Positions 52,097 to 63,600 of a stretch of DNA of 64,000 nt are shown one piece after another. The notes under the pieces were generated by a model. It was not told the origin of the DNA and did not search any database. It worked only from the letters and a program-made list of their open reading frames with translations. The stretch is from NCBI RefSeq assembly GCF_016652235.1, contig NZ_JAEPKU010000003.1, positions 54,866-118,865 of the forward strand. The letters are read 5' to 3'. The position numbers and the translations under genes were made by a program. Numbering within the stretch: position 1 is the first letter of the stretch; each line of letters starts with the position of its first letter. This DNA is from Dysgonomonas sp. Marseille-P4677. GTDB lineage: Bacteria; Bacteroidota; Bacteroidia; Bacteroidales; Dysgonomonadaceae.

Positions 52097-55000
52097 TTAT
52101 TTTACAATAATAGTTGAACTGTCTGTAAGTCCGCTTGAAACGACTCTTACTATATAAGAACCCGGAGCTGCCGGCATTCTCACCGAATTATATTTCCCCT
52201 CAATATTGCGACTGTTAATCGGCATTCCATTCAAGCTAAAGATCTCAATTTTTGCATTTTTAATTAAATCTTCATCCGCATCTATTTCTATAGTTATTGT
52301 TCCGTTTGCCTCTACAGGATTTGGATACATTTTAATTTCAGATTTAGAGAGAGTAACCCGAGAAGCACATGTGCGCAAGTTTTTACCATCAGTCGTTGTC
52401 ACTTGAAGATAATACTCCGAATCCTCACTTAACAGCATATCTCTGCGAGGACCGGCCGAATAACTAGCCTTATTCCCAACCAGCAAGCCATCCTTATACC
52501 ATTTGTAATCCGAAAACTTAAACCCTCCATTAGTAGAACTATTATTGTTAGCTATCATAGTATTATTCCATCTTATAACTACTAATTGAGAAAAATCAAA
52601 ATACTTCTCAATTTTAATTACATATGATTTTTCCATGTCAGGATCAATATCCGATTTTATTGAAAACGGAATATCTTGTATACCGGGACGGCCTATCGAC
52701 TCTAAGATTGTATTGTTTGAGACCTCTTCTCCCTTGTAAAATATCTTCGAACCATTATCTTCCGTCTCTATTGTTATACTGACGTCATTCGTTCCACACA
52801 TGGCATATACAGTACTAATATCATCCAGAATGACATTATTGACAGTTATTGATTTTATTTTTACTTCATCAGTATACACTTTCAAGGTGATAGTGTCACT
52901 TGAGACTTCTCCTTCAGTATTTGAAACTATGCAATAATACTGGCCCGCATTAGCTGAAGAAGCATCATTGATATTCAGGTATATTGATGTTTCATTAGCT
53001 AATTTAATCTTGTCTTTATACCACTGATAGGAAAGAGATCCTCCTGTAGCTTCGATATTAAATGTAGCATCATCTCCGACAAATACTTCCGTCGATATCG
53101 GTTGTTGCACTATTTTGGGAACAGTAATTACCTCTACTTCTTTTTCGATTCTATATACTCTTGCGTCTTTACTTGGAACAGAATAAGAAATGGAACTTCC
53201 ATCTAATGAAACAGATTCTCCGGTCCATAGTTCTTTTATTCCTTTCACCAAATCTGCCGCGACACCCAGTCTGTTTAGAGAGACAGATCCTGATAACGTT
53301 CCAGTACTATTGAAATTGAATACAACGAGATAAGTATAAGTTGCGTCGCTATACGTAAATAAATTCTCAGATTTGTCATAGTCCTCAGCTTTGTAACCTT
53401 CGACCGGATAGAATGATTTTCCGATTTTAGCGATAGCATTAATATCTGCATTTGTAGCAATCTTAAGATCTCTGTCACGTATAGCCTGAGAGCCTTTATA
53501 TGTACCTTTAAGGCTCATGTTATCTCCCAGCATATATAATCCGGTAATAGCCCCGGAAGTTATTCTGGCCCGGTTCTCTCCTTCACTATACAGATTCCTG
53601 GAATCACGATCATGAAATATCAAATGATCGGCGTCATTAAATGAATATACTCTGTCGAGCCACCATCCGAAAGATAAACTGTTAAGCATATAACCGGTAT
53701 GAGAATCGTGTTCCGACATTTGGCCCCATGTATCGCAGCTTATACGTCTCGAATTTCCATATTGCGCCGGGAATCCCGGTGCTATAGATAATGCTAAAAA
53801 CATATCATCTCCGCAGAGCTCTGTCAGATACTTCATGCCATAATTGTAGGCTTGTACTCCAGTTGTTACATTAGAATCGTAAAAAGAATCGGCCTCAAGA
53901 GTTCCATTATTGATAAAGTCGAGTTTTATATATTTGAATCCCCAAGTTTTAAATCTGTTAATCTGATACTGCATATACATTTTAGTCCCCGGATGTGTTG
54001 GGTCTAAGGCTCTGGATTCTATTTTTATTGGAGCTCCATTTGAATACAGATAAACATCCTTGTATTTATATTGCCCGTTAGTGCCGTCAAGAGATCTTTC
54101 TCCGTCTGCACCCCAATCCGAAAACGGAGTCCAGTAAATACCAGCTTCCTGCCCATTTGCTTCACAATGTTTTACAAAGTCTATGAGTTGCTGCTCATTA
54201 AAATTCATATCCCACCAAGAGTCGAGACCTATGAATACAGTATTGCTGTCAAAACTTTTAGGCTTCAACTGTTCTTTTATAAAATCAGAGATGTCGGTAA
54301 CCCCTTCATAGTTTACATTCGTTTCCATTCCGGCCCAACTATTCCATCCAAACGGAGTTCCTTTTTCCCATTTACGAGGAGGTGCTATAATAGCATTCGC
54401 TTCTCCAAATTGTTCGAGACCTTTTCTCCAATCTTCGAAATAGCCGATCATCACTTTAGGTGATTTCAATGACTTACCTTTTATTTTACCATGCTCTGTT
54501 TTTGTTGTACCTATATCACGTGTCAGCTTATGAGTAATTCCCCCAAAACAAGATAACTTATCAATGTATCTGTTATCGGAAGCAGAGAAGCGTACCCCGG
54601 TTTTCCAAGTATCATGCTCTACCGATCCAATAACTAATCCATTACGTTGTTCACCATTATATATTGCCGTAACTTCAAATGACAACGAATCTATATTTAA
54701 GGCATATGCGCCATATCGCACAAAACCATCATTGTCGAATGGAATAGTTAATATCCTATTGCTTGAGCTTTGTTGTAAAAACGAGTTACGAGTATTAGTA
54801 ACTACAGGAGCTATATAATTGCTTGAAATATTATTTTCCGATTTAATAAAAGCTTCAGTCAGAAAATAATCTTTGCTATCATAGAAATAGAATACCTGCT
54901 CTATATTAGGCATTTCGGTTTGTCCGTCGTAGGTCAAAGTATATTTTTTTCCCGTTCCAAAATCGTCTGTAATACTTTCTTCCTCAAGTGAAGGAGTATT

Positions 55001-56776
55001 GTAACTATTACTTTTTAGGACTCTATTATCCTCTTTTGCCTCTACATATACACCTTGAAGAATAGACTTCCCTTTGTTGAGATATTCTAGCGTATGTGTA
55101 TCTTTGTCGTATACAACATCCCAATTATTATATGAAAAAGCGACATTGGAATCATCTGCTGTTGTAGAAGTTGCAAACTCACTGGTAAGCTTACCTTGAT
55201 CTATGGTTTGTACACCCCACTGGTAATTGTCGTGCGGAAGATTTATAGTATAGGATGTCGTATTTATAGCACCCGAAATATCAGATATTTTGAGCTTACC
55301 TGTCGATATGTCTACAGGAAGAACAGAAATCAACTCTCCATTCGATTTTTTTATATATAGATTATAACGAAGGGATATAGATGGGGTTTCAGCATCAGTT
55401 GCCACATCCCAAGAAAATACGTACCTACCTCCCGAAAATTTAGACTTGAGATTGGCTGGAGCCTGAGGCTTTGTATTTTGAGGAAAATCTTTATTATTTT
55501 TCCATATTTTGAGTGATGGAGGCCATCCTCCCATAACTGTTATATCCGGAAAACCATCATTGTCGGCATCTGCAATGCTTACTACCGCTCCAGATCGCAC
55601 AGTTGTAATTTTGTTTGATTGCCCCTCAAATGTTTTGTCTCCTTTATTCAAATAAATATATGTTCCACTCACACTACCTTCGCCTGCTAGTACAAAGTCC
55701 ATTTTACCATCAGAATTAAGGTCCGCCATATCTCCACCTCCCTTTACCAACGGTATGATGCCTACATCTGCGCCTTTCTTCTGTTCGTAGTTAATTGTTG
55801 TTCCCGAATGAGACTGGTAGAAGAATACATCTGTATTTTTTGTCCAAGATCCACCATCATTCCGTTCCCCATTAGTTATAATATCAAGGAATCCGTCTCC
55901 ATTAAGATCGCCCACAAAAGTCTGTCCCTTTTGCGTATGACCTGATTGTGCTATACTCTGAGACCAATTAGATTTACTAAAAGTTCCATCTCCATTGTTT
56001 ATATACATAAAGGAATATGCATCATTAACCCCGTTGTACCAACCATTAGCTAATATATCTAAGTAACCATCATTGTTAAAATCAGCAAAAACAGTTCCCC
56101 CGCTACTTAGCTTATCAAAGTCTTCTCCATCAACAAGTGTTGTTTGGCGGGTAAACGTTCCATTTCCGCCATTGTTCTTATAAAGAGATACGTATCTTTC
56201 TCCATCAACCTCTCCTGTCAACAGAACATCCTGATATCCATCATTATTATAATCGCCTACTGTAATCACACCCGCATATTGTCCTTCTTCTCCCGGGTAC
56301 ACAGCACCAAGGCCGGTATTATTCACTAACTCAAATTTATAAGACCCATTAGATCCTTTATTCTTATACAAGTGAATAAACATGTCGTTAGAGCCGAAAC
56401 CTCCTACAGTTCCCATATAAATAAGATCTAGATTCCCATCGTTGTTATAATCTATCCACGCAAATGCTGTATTATAAACACCGGACACTTGCAACCCCAA
56501 TGTTTGTAAATCGGTAATATTATTAAAACCAGAGGCGGAATTAGTCATTAATATCCCATGCTGATTCCAACTCTGATCGCGACCTAATGATACGAGGTCT
56601 AATAATCCGTCATTATTATAGTCTCCCCATACAAAATTACCTCTAAAAACTTGAGGTATTTCATTGGGCGTTACATCTGTAAAACCCGGGAAACCGGTCT
56701 GTGCATTAAGCCCTAGAAATGATACTAGAGATAAGCTGAATGCTATCAGGTTTTTCTTTATTTTTAATATTCTCAT
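52097..56776 (-). CDS. 1559-aa secreted alpha-galactosidase with FG-GAP propeller, Ig domain and type IX sorting tail
   Basis: A signal peptide ends near LNAQ (residue 26). Residues 45-430 hold about seven FG-GAP/VCBS-type repeats (DYNNDGLLDL, DFNNDGYLDI, DLNGDGFLDI), a calcium-binding propeller. A fibronectin-like region (about 440-550) and a beta domain follow. Residues 805-1180 are a GH27-like barrel: GWNSWAG at 810, probable nucleophile D953 in YIKLDF, probable acid/base D1015 in SCDTWG, a spacing like GH27. An Ig-like domain (about 1215-1300, WYKDKIKL...YYCIVSN) precedes a C-terminal type IX sorting domain (KMYPNPVEANG). It should act outside the cell on alpha-galactosides. Confidence 0.85.
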   Translation of the reverse strand: MRILKIKKNLIAFSLSLVSFLGLNAQTGFPGFTDVTPNEIPQVFRGNFVWGDYNNDGLLDLVSLGRDQSWNQHGILMTNSASGFNNITDLQTLGLQVSGVYNTAFAWIDYNNDGNLDLIYMGTVGGFGSNDMFIHLYKNKGSNGSYKFELVNNTGLGAVYPGEEGQYAGVITVGDYNNDGYQDVLLTGEVDGERYVSLYKNNGGNGTFTRQTTLVDGEDFDKLSSGGTVFADFNNDGYLDILANGWYNGVNDAYSFMYINNGDGTFSKSNWSQSIAQSGHTQKGQTFVGDLNGDGFLDIITNGERNDGGSWTKNTDVFFYQSHSGTTINYEQKKGADVGIIPLVKGGGDMADLNSDGKMDFVLAGEGSVSGTYIYLNKGDKTFEGQSNKITTVRSGAVVSIADADNDGFPDITVMGGWPPSLKIWKNNKDFPQNTKPQAPANLKSKFSGGRYVFSWDVATDAETPSISLRYNLYIKKSNGELISVLPVDISTGKLKISDISGAINTTSYTINLPHDNYQWGVQTIDQGKLTSEFATSTTADDSNVAFSYNNWDVVYDKDTHTLEYLNKGKSILQGVYVEAKEDNRVLKSNSYNTPSLEEESITDDFGTGKKYTLTYDGQTEMPNIEQVFYFYDSKDYFLTEAFIKSENNISSNYIAPVVTNTRNSFLQQSSSNRILTIPFDNDGFVRYGAYALNIDSLSFEVTAIYNGEQRNGLVIGSVEHDTWKTGVRFSASDNRYIDKLSCFGGITHKLTRDIGTTKTEHGKIKGKSLKSPKVMIGYFEDWRKGLEQFGEANAIIAPPRKWEKGTPFGWNSWAGMETNVNYEGVTDISDFIKEQLKPKSFDSNTVFIGLDSWWDMNFNEQQLIDFVKHCEANGQEAGIYWTPFSDWGADGERSLDGTNGQYKYKDVYLYSNGAPIKIESRALDPTHPGTKMYMQYQINRFKTWGFKYIKLDFINNGTLEADSFYDSNVTTGVQAYNYGMKYLTELCGDDMFLALSIAPGFPAQYGNSRRISCDTWGQMSEHDSHTGYMLNSLSFGWWLDRVYSFNDADHLIFHDRDSRNLYSEGENRARITSGAITGLYMLGDNMSLKGTYKGSQAIRDRDLKIATNADINAIAKIGKSFYPVEGYKAEDYDKSENLFTYSDATYTYLVVFNFNSTGTLSGSVSLNRLGVAADLVKGIKELWTGESVSLDGSSISYSVPSKDARVYRIEKEVEVITVPKIVQQPISTEVFVGDDATFNIEATGGSLSYQWYKDKIKLANETSIYLNINDASSANAGQYYCIVSNTEGEVSSDTITLKVYTDEVKIKSITVNNVILDDISTVYAMCGTNDVSITIETEDNGSKIFYKGEEVSNNTILESIGRPGIQDIPFSIKSDIDPDMEKSYVIKIEKYFDFSQLVVIRWNNTMIANNNSSTNGGFKFSDYKWYKDGLLVGNKASYSAGPRRDMLLSEDSEYYLQVTTTDGKNLRTCASRVTLSKSEIKMYPNPVEANGTITIEIDADEDLIKNAKIEIFSLNGMPINSRNIEGKYNSVRMPAAPGSYIVRVVSSGLTDSSTIIVK

Positions 56777-56866
56777 AATATTGTGATTTATATACTTAAT
56801 GAGTGTATAAACTTAATCTGAATGTTCATATTTAAATTTTGCTTATACAAAATCATTATATTATTT

Positions 56867-59041
56867 TTAGTTAACCGCTTCTATTTCTATAATTCTACTT
56901 GTCAAACGATTGGTTGATAGTATGTCAAGACCTATTTTCATAAGATAATCTCCTGAATATAAATTTTCGTTACAAGGCAATTGGGATTTTTGGTTTGGCA
57001 TCAAGTTTATCTCTTTTACTTTGTACATTTTGTTATTATCGAGTCCTTGCAATTTGACTGGAAATAAGTCCTCTCCATATCTAGGGTATATATCATACGC
57101 ATATACTACAGCTTTGTTTTTTTCTCCGTTTACATACATTACTGAGGCGTGATTGTTTTCATATGGCGATATTAAACGGTAAAGATCACCGTCAAATACT
57201 ACTTTCTTTATTTTATTGTAATTCTGAACAGCATTTTTACAAAAGATTTGATCATTCTCACCCAATTCTTTAATGTTTATATCAAATCCCATTTTACACA
57301 TCATGGCAACATCTACCCTGAATTTTACACTTGTATTTTTATTCCAGCTTGTCACATGTGCCGCCATAGCTTTTGCGGGAAAGAAATGAGAATATCCCCA
57401 TTGAATAAATATGCGTTCGATAGGATCGGTATTGTCACTACACCAGAATTCAGTAAAATATTGCAGGGCATTATAATCGGAACGACCTCCTCCTCCTGAA
57501 CATAGCATCATCGGTAGATCAGGGTATTTGGCTTTTATTCTGTCTAATACGCTATACAAGCTTTTTACATATTCTATATACAGGTTGTTCTGTTTACTTT
57601 TCAGATAAGGAGAATAGATATTTGTTATTGGGCTGTTACAATCCCACTTAAAATATGCTATGTCCGGATTTTCTGTCATTAATTTATCAATAATATTAAA
57701 AACATAATCCTGTACCTTAGGGTTGCTTAGGTCTAGAACAAGCTGATTCCTAAAATAGTATGGTTCTCTGTTTGGAAGCATGATGACCCAATCGGGATGC
57801 TTATCGAATAATTCGCTTTTAGGGCTTATCATTTCCGGTTCTATCCAGATTCCAAATTTTACACCTGTCTTATTTGCAACATCTACCAGATTGTGCACTC
57901 CGTTTGGAAGCTTCTTCATATTCACATCCCAATCGCCAAGTCCTTGTGTATCGCTGTTTCTTGGATATTTATTCGCAAACCAACCATCGTCCAACAAAAA
58001 CATATCAACACCCAAATCTTTAGCTTCTTGCATCAGAGCTGTTAGCTTAGGCTCATCAAAATCAAAGTATGTAGCTTCCCAGTTATTCAATAAAGTCATT
58101 CGCCCTTTTTGGCCATCTTTAAGCTGATATTTACGCGCCCATTTCTGTATATTACGGCTCCCTTGACCTTTTCCTTTTTGACTCAGAGTGAATACAAATT
58201 CCGGAGTTTTGAATACTTCATTTGGCTCAAGTTGATAGTGTGACGCATCAGGATTAATTCCAGATATCACCCGAAGATTATTTAAGTTATCTACTTCGAA
58301 CGTAAATCGAAAATTCCCTGTCCAACTCAATGTTCCCATCAATACGGTTCCTTCATTTTCTTTTGCATTCTGATCTAGTCCTAATGTAAAAAAAGGAGGA
58401 GTAAACATGTTAGCTCTAGCGCCTAATTTGGTATCAATAATTTTTTTGCCGAAATTTAAATCTATCGAACTTTCACGTACCTCTTTAGCCCAATCTCCGG
58501 CATATTCTGTTAAGTGGTAGCTCGAATTGCGAAGATAGAGCATCGATGATGCGAATTGATTTAAGGTTACAGCCTTTTTTTCTTGATGCTTAATTTCGGT
58601 CCAAGACTTAATAATATTCTCGTCATGAAAAGCTTTATAAAACAATTTTACTTCAACCGGATATAACTCATCCTTCAGAATTATTGTTGTCAGATCAACA
58701 TTACTATCTATCTGCTCTCTGGAATGTGACACATACTTTAATATAGTTGTAAGATTTCCATCATTATGCTGAATCGCAAAAGCCGGTTCGAAATAAGTAT
58801 CCGATCCTGAAACCGGATATACCTCCCAACTCATGCCATTCGTCTGGGAACGTAAAGAAACATTAGAATACTCTTCCGTTTTTTTGAGTTTCTCTCCTAA
58901 GTAAAGTTGAAATAACCGTCCGTTATCGGCGGTTTGCAAAACTAAATCAGTTTCATTTGTTGATATTTTAATTGTTATAGGCTCGGCCTTTATTGTTATT
59001 ATTCCAAAAATCGCGATTATAAGTACAAATATCTTTTTCAT
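56867..59041 (-). CDS. GH36 alpha-galactosidase
   Basis: The 724-residue exported enzyme has a short signal peptide ending near IKAEP (residue 19), an N-terminal beta-sandwich, and the GH36 barrel. Barrel motifs are LLDDGWFANKYPR, GLGDWDVNMKKLPNG and FGIWIEPEMISPKS, with the nucleophile D467 in YFKWDCN and the acid/base D536 in CSDNTDP. It releases terminal alpha-1,6-galactose from raffinose-type sugars or galactomannan fragments, probably in the periplasm. It sits between susD and the giant enzyme. Confidence 0.95.
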   Translation of the reverse strand: MKKIFVLIIAIFGIITIKAEPITIKISTNETDLVLQTADNGRLFQLYLGEKLKKTEEYSNVSLRSQTNGMSWEVYPVSGSDTYFEPAFAIQHNDGNLTTILKYVSHSREQIDSNVDLTTIILKDELYPVEVKLFYKAFHDENIIKSWTEIKHQEKKAVTLNQFASSMLYLRNSSYHLTEYAGDWAKEVRESSIDLNFGKKIIDTKLGARANMFTPPFFTLGLDQNAKENEGTVLMGTLSWTGNFRFTFEVDNLNNLRVISGINPDASHYQLEPNEVFKTPEFVFTLSQKGKGQGSRNIQKWARKYQLKDGQKGRMTLLNNWEATYFDFDEPKLTALMQEAKDLGVDMFLLDDGWFANKYPRNSDTQGLGDWDVNMKKLPNGVHNLVDVANKTGVKFGIWIEPEMISPKSELFDKHPDWVIMLPNREPYYFRNQLVLDLSNPKVQDYVFNIIDKLMTENPDIAYFKWDCNSPITNIYSPYLKSKQNNLYIEYVKSLYSVLDRIKAKYPDLPMMLCSGGGGRSDYNALQYFTEFWCSDNTDPIERIFIQWGYSHFFPAKAMAAHVTSWNKNTSVKFRVDVAMMCKMGFDINIKELGENDQIFCKNAVQNYNKIKKVVFDGDLYRLISPYENNHASVMYVNGEKNKAVVYAYDIYPRYGEDLFPVKLQGLDNNKMYKVKEINLMPNQKSQLPCNENLYSGDYLMKIGLDILSTNRLTSRIIEIEAVN

Positions 59042-59113
59042 ATTCTATTATTTTTACTCGTCATTAGATAATCTAATGACGAATAATGAGATAACTAAAC
59101 TTGTTTTTTATTA

Positions 59114-60679
59114 TTAATTATATCCTGGGTTTTGATTCTCTTTTGTCATATCGGGATTCCTTTCAATTTCGGAAGTCGGAATTGGCAATCTCATATGATA
59201 TGATTGTATTTTATTCGATTCGCGAGTCCACCTATTACGTTTTTTCACCAGTTCTACATACTTTCCTGTCCGAATGAGATCTATACGGCGCCAATACTCT
59301 GCAAATAATTCACGGATGCGTTCGTCCATCACTCTATTTCTAAATTCGTCTTTCGACATACTGCTCCACGCTTTATCGGAAGGGAGAGTTCCGCCCCAAG
59401 CTCTGGCTCGCACTTCGTTTACAACATTCGCTGCATCTGCTACGCGCCCTGTTTCACTCAAGCACTCGGCATAGCATAATTTTATGTCACCAAGGCGAAG
59501 TATATGTATGTTTTTCCCTGAATACCACATATTATTGATCCCATTTCCTGATTTATTATCGGTACGATAATCTTCATATTTTTTAATATGAGGCTTTAAT
59601 TCATCGTGATCGGCTCCAAGGCCCTCCCATAGGATATTGCTATAGTCGGGGGTCACACCGTTATAAGTAAAATCGTAGCGGATACTTTCGTTTTTACGCA
59701 AATCTCCATCTTCCCATAGTCCTTCATTGGCTACAGTCTCATATGCAAATTCTGTAGGAACTATCTTGTCGTATCCGGAAAAGTAACATCCATCTCCAAA
59801 AAATGACTGAACTGCTCTTGATCCAACCTGAAATTGAATCTTATTATTGCTTGGATAAACATTATTGTACTGGAGAGCTAAAATTGATTCTGCCGTATTT
59901 GGTTTATTGTAGTCAAAAAGATCGGCAAAATTTACCAGCGTATATTTATCCATCATTTGTTCAAAGCAATCTATCGCCTTTCCAAAATCACGCAACCCGG
60001 TTTCTTCCGGAGCCGACATGTAAACTTTACCTAAAGTAGCCCATGCAGCCCATTTATTAGCTCGTCCGACTCCATTACTTTCGGGAAGAAATTTAGCCGC
60101 ATTATTCAAATCGGCGATTATAAAATTCCAAATATCGGTCAAAGGTTGACGTCCATCCCCTAGTTCCGCTTCCCGGGACTTATCTTTAATAGGAATTTCA
60201 CCCCAATACATAGTCATTTCGAAGGTGAAAAAAGCCCTCAGAAAGCTGGCTTCTCCATAGATTTCCGCAGCTTTAGAACCTTCTGTCAAATCATAATTGT
60301 ATTCTATTCCCCGAATAACTTTGGCGGCTTCATTTATCATCGGCCATCTTGCATCCCATTGTGATGAAACAATATTTAGGTCAGCATTTAGATTCCCATC
60401 GAAACGGTCAAAACTACCCCGTTGCGCATTATCCTTCATTTGAAAAGCACCTTGCTGTACTTCGTCAGTTCCCATCATTAGAATCAGCCCCTGTTCGTCG
60501 GACCTTAAGTCGTTCCATGAGGAGTAAATTCCACCAACTACCGATTCTATAAGTTCAATATCAGAATAAACAGTTTCTTCTGTCGGATTTTTCTTGCTTT
60601 CTTCATCCAGGAATCCGGAACAAGATGTTATTAATAGTGTGAAAATTAATAACCGGGCGTATTTATTTATCTTATTCAT
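59114..60679 (-). CDS. SusD/RagB-family glycan-binding lipoprotein
   Basis: The 521-residue surface lipoprotein has lipobox ITSC (about residue 20) in a SCSGFLDEES start, typical of SusD. Helical TPR-like repeats and the conserved ELFAEYWRRIDLIRTGKY segment (about 455) lead to the usual C-terminal RMPIPTSEIERNP-like block. It caps the SusC pore and binds oligosaccharide. The ATG at 60679 is preferred over an in-frame TTG three codons upstream. It follows the susC-like gene by 20 bases. Confidence 0.94.
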   Translation of the reverse strand: MNKINKYARLLIFTLLITSCSGFLDEESKKNPTEETVYSDIELIESVVGGIYSSWNDLRSDEQGLILMMGTDEVQQGAFQMKDNAQRGSFDRFDGNLNADLNIVSSQWDARWPMINEAAKVIRGIEYNYDLTEGSKAAEIYGEASFLRAFFTFEMTMYWGEIPIKDKSREAELGDGRQPLTDIWNFIIADLNNAAKFLPESNGVGRANKWAAWATLGKVYMSAPEETGLRDFGKAIDCFEQMMDKYTLVNFADLFDYNKPNTAESILALQYNNVYPSNNKIQFQVGSRAVQSFFGDGCYFSGYDKIVPTEFAYETVANEGLWEDGDLRKNESIRYDFTYNGVTPDYSNILWEGLGADHDELKPHIKKYEDYRTDNKSGNGINNMWYSGKNIHILRLGDIKLCYAECLSETGRVADAANVVNEVRARAWGGTLPSDKAWSSMSKDEFRNRVMDERIRELFAEYWRRIDLIRTGKYVELVKKRNRWTRESNKIQSYHMRLPIPTSEIERNPDMTKENQNPGYN

Positions 60680-60699
60680 AATGTTCAATATTAATTATT

Positions 60700-63600
60700 T
60701 CAAAAAGTTATATTAACTCCAAATACATACATCCTTGATGGTGGGTATCCCCAATCACCAAACTCGGGATCCATCCCTTTGTATGGGGTAATAGTAAACA
60801 AATTAGAAGCTGTGAAATATGCCCTCAGACTTTCACAATAAAAAGGAGTCAACAATTTTTTCGGGAATGTGTATGAAAGGGTTAATGTAGACATTTTCAG
60901 ATAAGATGCATTCTGAACAAAAGAGTCTAATTCATATGGATTGTATCTGTTATAACCACTCGCGTTAGTAATAGCTTTAGGAATTGAGGTATCGGTATTT
61001 TCAGGAGTCCATCTGTTTAATAGATCTATTGTAGCCACACCGGTGCCTGTACTTCCCAACAACGATTCATAATAATTTGATATTTTTTTCGCTCCGTACG
61101 AGTATGTAAATATTGCATTTAGACCAATGCCTTTATAATTTACATTAGTTGAGAAACCACCATAAAATTTAGGGTCTCTTTTTCCAACTATGACATAATC
61201 ATCATAGTCTACAACTTTATCACCATTAGTGTCTAAAGCAAATAGATCACCTAATTCGACTGTTTTGCCATTATAGTTAACTCCCTGCCATATATTTCGA
61301 TTCCAGGTTTGAGCAATTCCTCCTGACTTAAGTATATAGATAGAATTTAACGATTCGTTAAGAAATAAGTTTCCTTCACGATCCGGTACTTTCAGTATTC
61401 TTGTTACGTCATCATAAAACGATTTCACTTTATTCTTATCAAAAGAAATATTTCCTGCTATATTCCATGTTAAATCCCGTTGTTTGATAATATCCGCATC
61501 TAACGATATCTCAATTCCTTTATTCTCCACAGATCCTATATTTTGCCAAGTATCTGTATAACCTGAAGATTTTGCAAGTGTACGAAGAAGTAAGAGATCG
61601 TCATTATTAATATAAAAGGCATCGACTGATATATTCATACGGGAATTCCAAAACATCATATCTAATCCGATATTTGTTTGTTTTTGCTTTTCCCAAGTCA
61701 AGTCTGCAGTACCTCTCAATCCATCATTTTTCAGAGATGGTTCTCTGTAATCATTATCTTTAATATTAAATACCGTTTTATACAATGTTCTGTACGCATA
61801 TTCCGATATATCCTGATTTCCCACTACCCCGTATCCCGCACGAAGTTTTAATTGATCAAAAATCGTCTGTTCTTTCATAAAACTTTCCGATGCGATATCC
61901 CATGCTACGGAGAATGAAGGGAATGTACCCCATCGGTAGTCTGAAGCAAATTTAGACGAGCCATCGCGTCGAACCGTACCTGTAAACATATATTTGTTAT
62001 CGTAGGAATAGGTTGCCCTCAAGTAATATGATAACAATGAACTCGTTGTAAAATCTGAGTCAATATTTGTTTTATCCAAAGCTGCCGCACCTCCAAGATT
62101 GTAATACAACATACCATCACTAGCGAATCGTTGACCTTCTGCTTTTGTATAATTTCTTGTTTTTTGGCTCGAAGACATTCCTAATACTCCGGATACTCTA
62201 TGTATATTGGAGAATGTACGATTGAAAGACACTGTATTGTCCCACTGCCATCCGAAATCACTCCATCTTTCGTGTTTAGCTCTTGCGTCACCACTTGTAT
62301 GTCTTATCGATTCCTGAATATTACTTGGGGTATATTCGAACCATGATTGATCGGCGTAGTCGATGGACAAAGAAGTTCGAACATCAAACATATTCAGAAG
62401 TTTCAAATTTACGAAGTTGGAAGATGTTATACGATTTCGTATTCTATTGCGGGTAACATCTTGTGAGTTAAAAGGGTTGTAGTTATTATTACTCTCTCCG
62501 CTACGTGCCCGATAATAGATAGTTAGATACTCTTCATTATATTTTGTTGCCGGATCCATATACGGAGTATAATCTAACATAGGGTTAGCATACATAGCTT
62601 TATTGAAAACATCATCCGATGGAATTTTGTCTCTTAATCGATTGTATCCTGTATTTGTTCCTACCTTTAACCAAGGCTTGATATTGTATTCTACATTGAT
62701 ACGCCCTGTATATCTTTCTTGTGTTGTTCCCTTTACTAATCCGTCTACATTGGCATAACCAAAACTTAGATAAAATGATCCGTTATCGGTTCCATTCGAA
62801 AAACTTACCGTATGATTTTGCTCTATCCCGGTTTGAGTCACTTTATCTAACCAGTCATAACTGTTCCCCGACAAATATGTATCGAATTCCTGTTGAGAGA
62901 AGGCAGTACCTCCGGGTTGTAAAAGTGTGTTTTGGATATAATCTTGGCGGTTTGCTCCCGGATTCTCATACAAATATCCATTAGCAAATGCATCTATACG
63001 AAGATCTCCAAGCTGCTGGGCATTCATTGTCTTAGGTCGATCTGCGAATGTTGTAAAACCGACCCATCCGTCATACGATGCTTTACCTATTCCTTTCTTT
63101 CCTTTTTTAGTAGTGACAATAATAACTCCATTTGCACCTCTCGATCCGTAAAGAGCTGTAGCGGAGGCATCTTTCAGTACTTGGATCGACTCTACATCAT
63201 TGACATTGATGGAATTAAAACCTCCCTGATTATTTTCGATAACCATTCCATCGATAACATATATGGGATTAGAACCAGAATTGATAGTATTTGTCCCTCT
63301 AATTTTCACTGATGAATCATCACTTGGTTTAAAAGACGGATTGACAAAAACCCCTGACACCCGCCCTTGTAGAGCCGCATTAATATTAGTTACAGGTTTT
63401 TCTGATAAAGCTCTACTGTCTACTTGCGACAGTGCCCCGGTCAAGTCACTCTTTTTCATGACTGCCCCCACAACAACTACCTCGTCTAATTCCAAAGAAT
63501 CCTCTTCCATCGAAATATTGATAATTGTTTTACCGGAAGTATCTATCAATTGAGATGTATAACCAATCATCGAAAATTGGATTTTAGCTCCTTCAGGTAC

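Noticed and set aside
55400..56650. Repeated DNA-like pattern suggestive of a repeat array
   Set aside because: These are coding FG-GAP repeats (DxNxDGxxD) of one protein, not a CRISPR or noncoding array.
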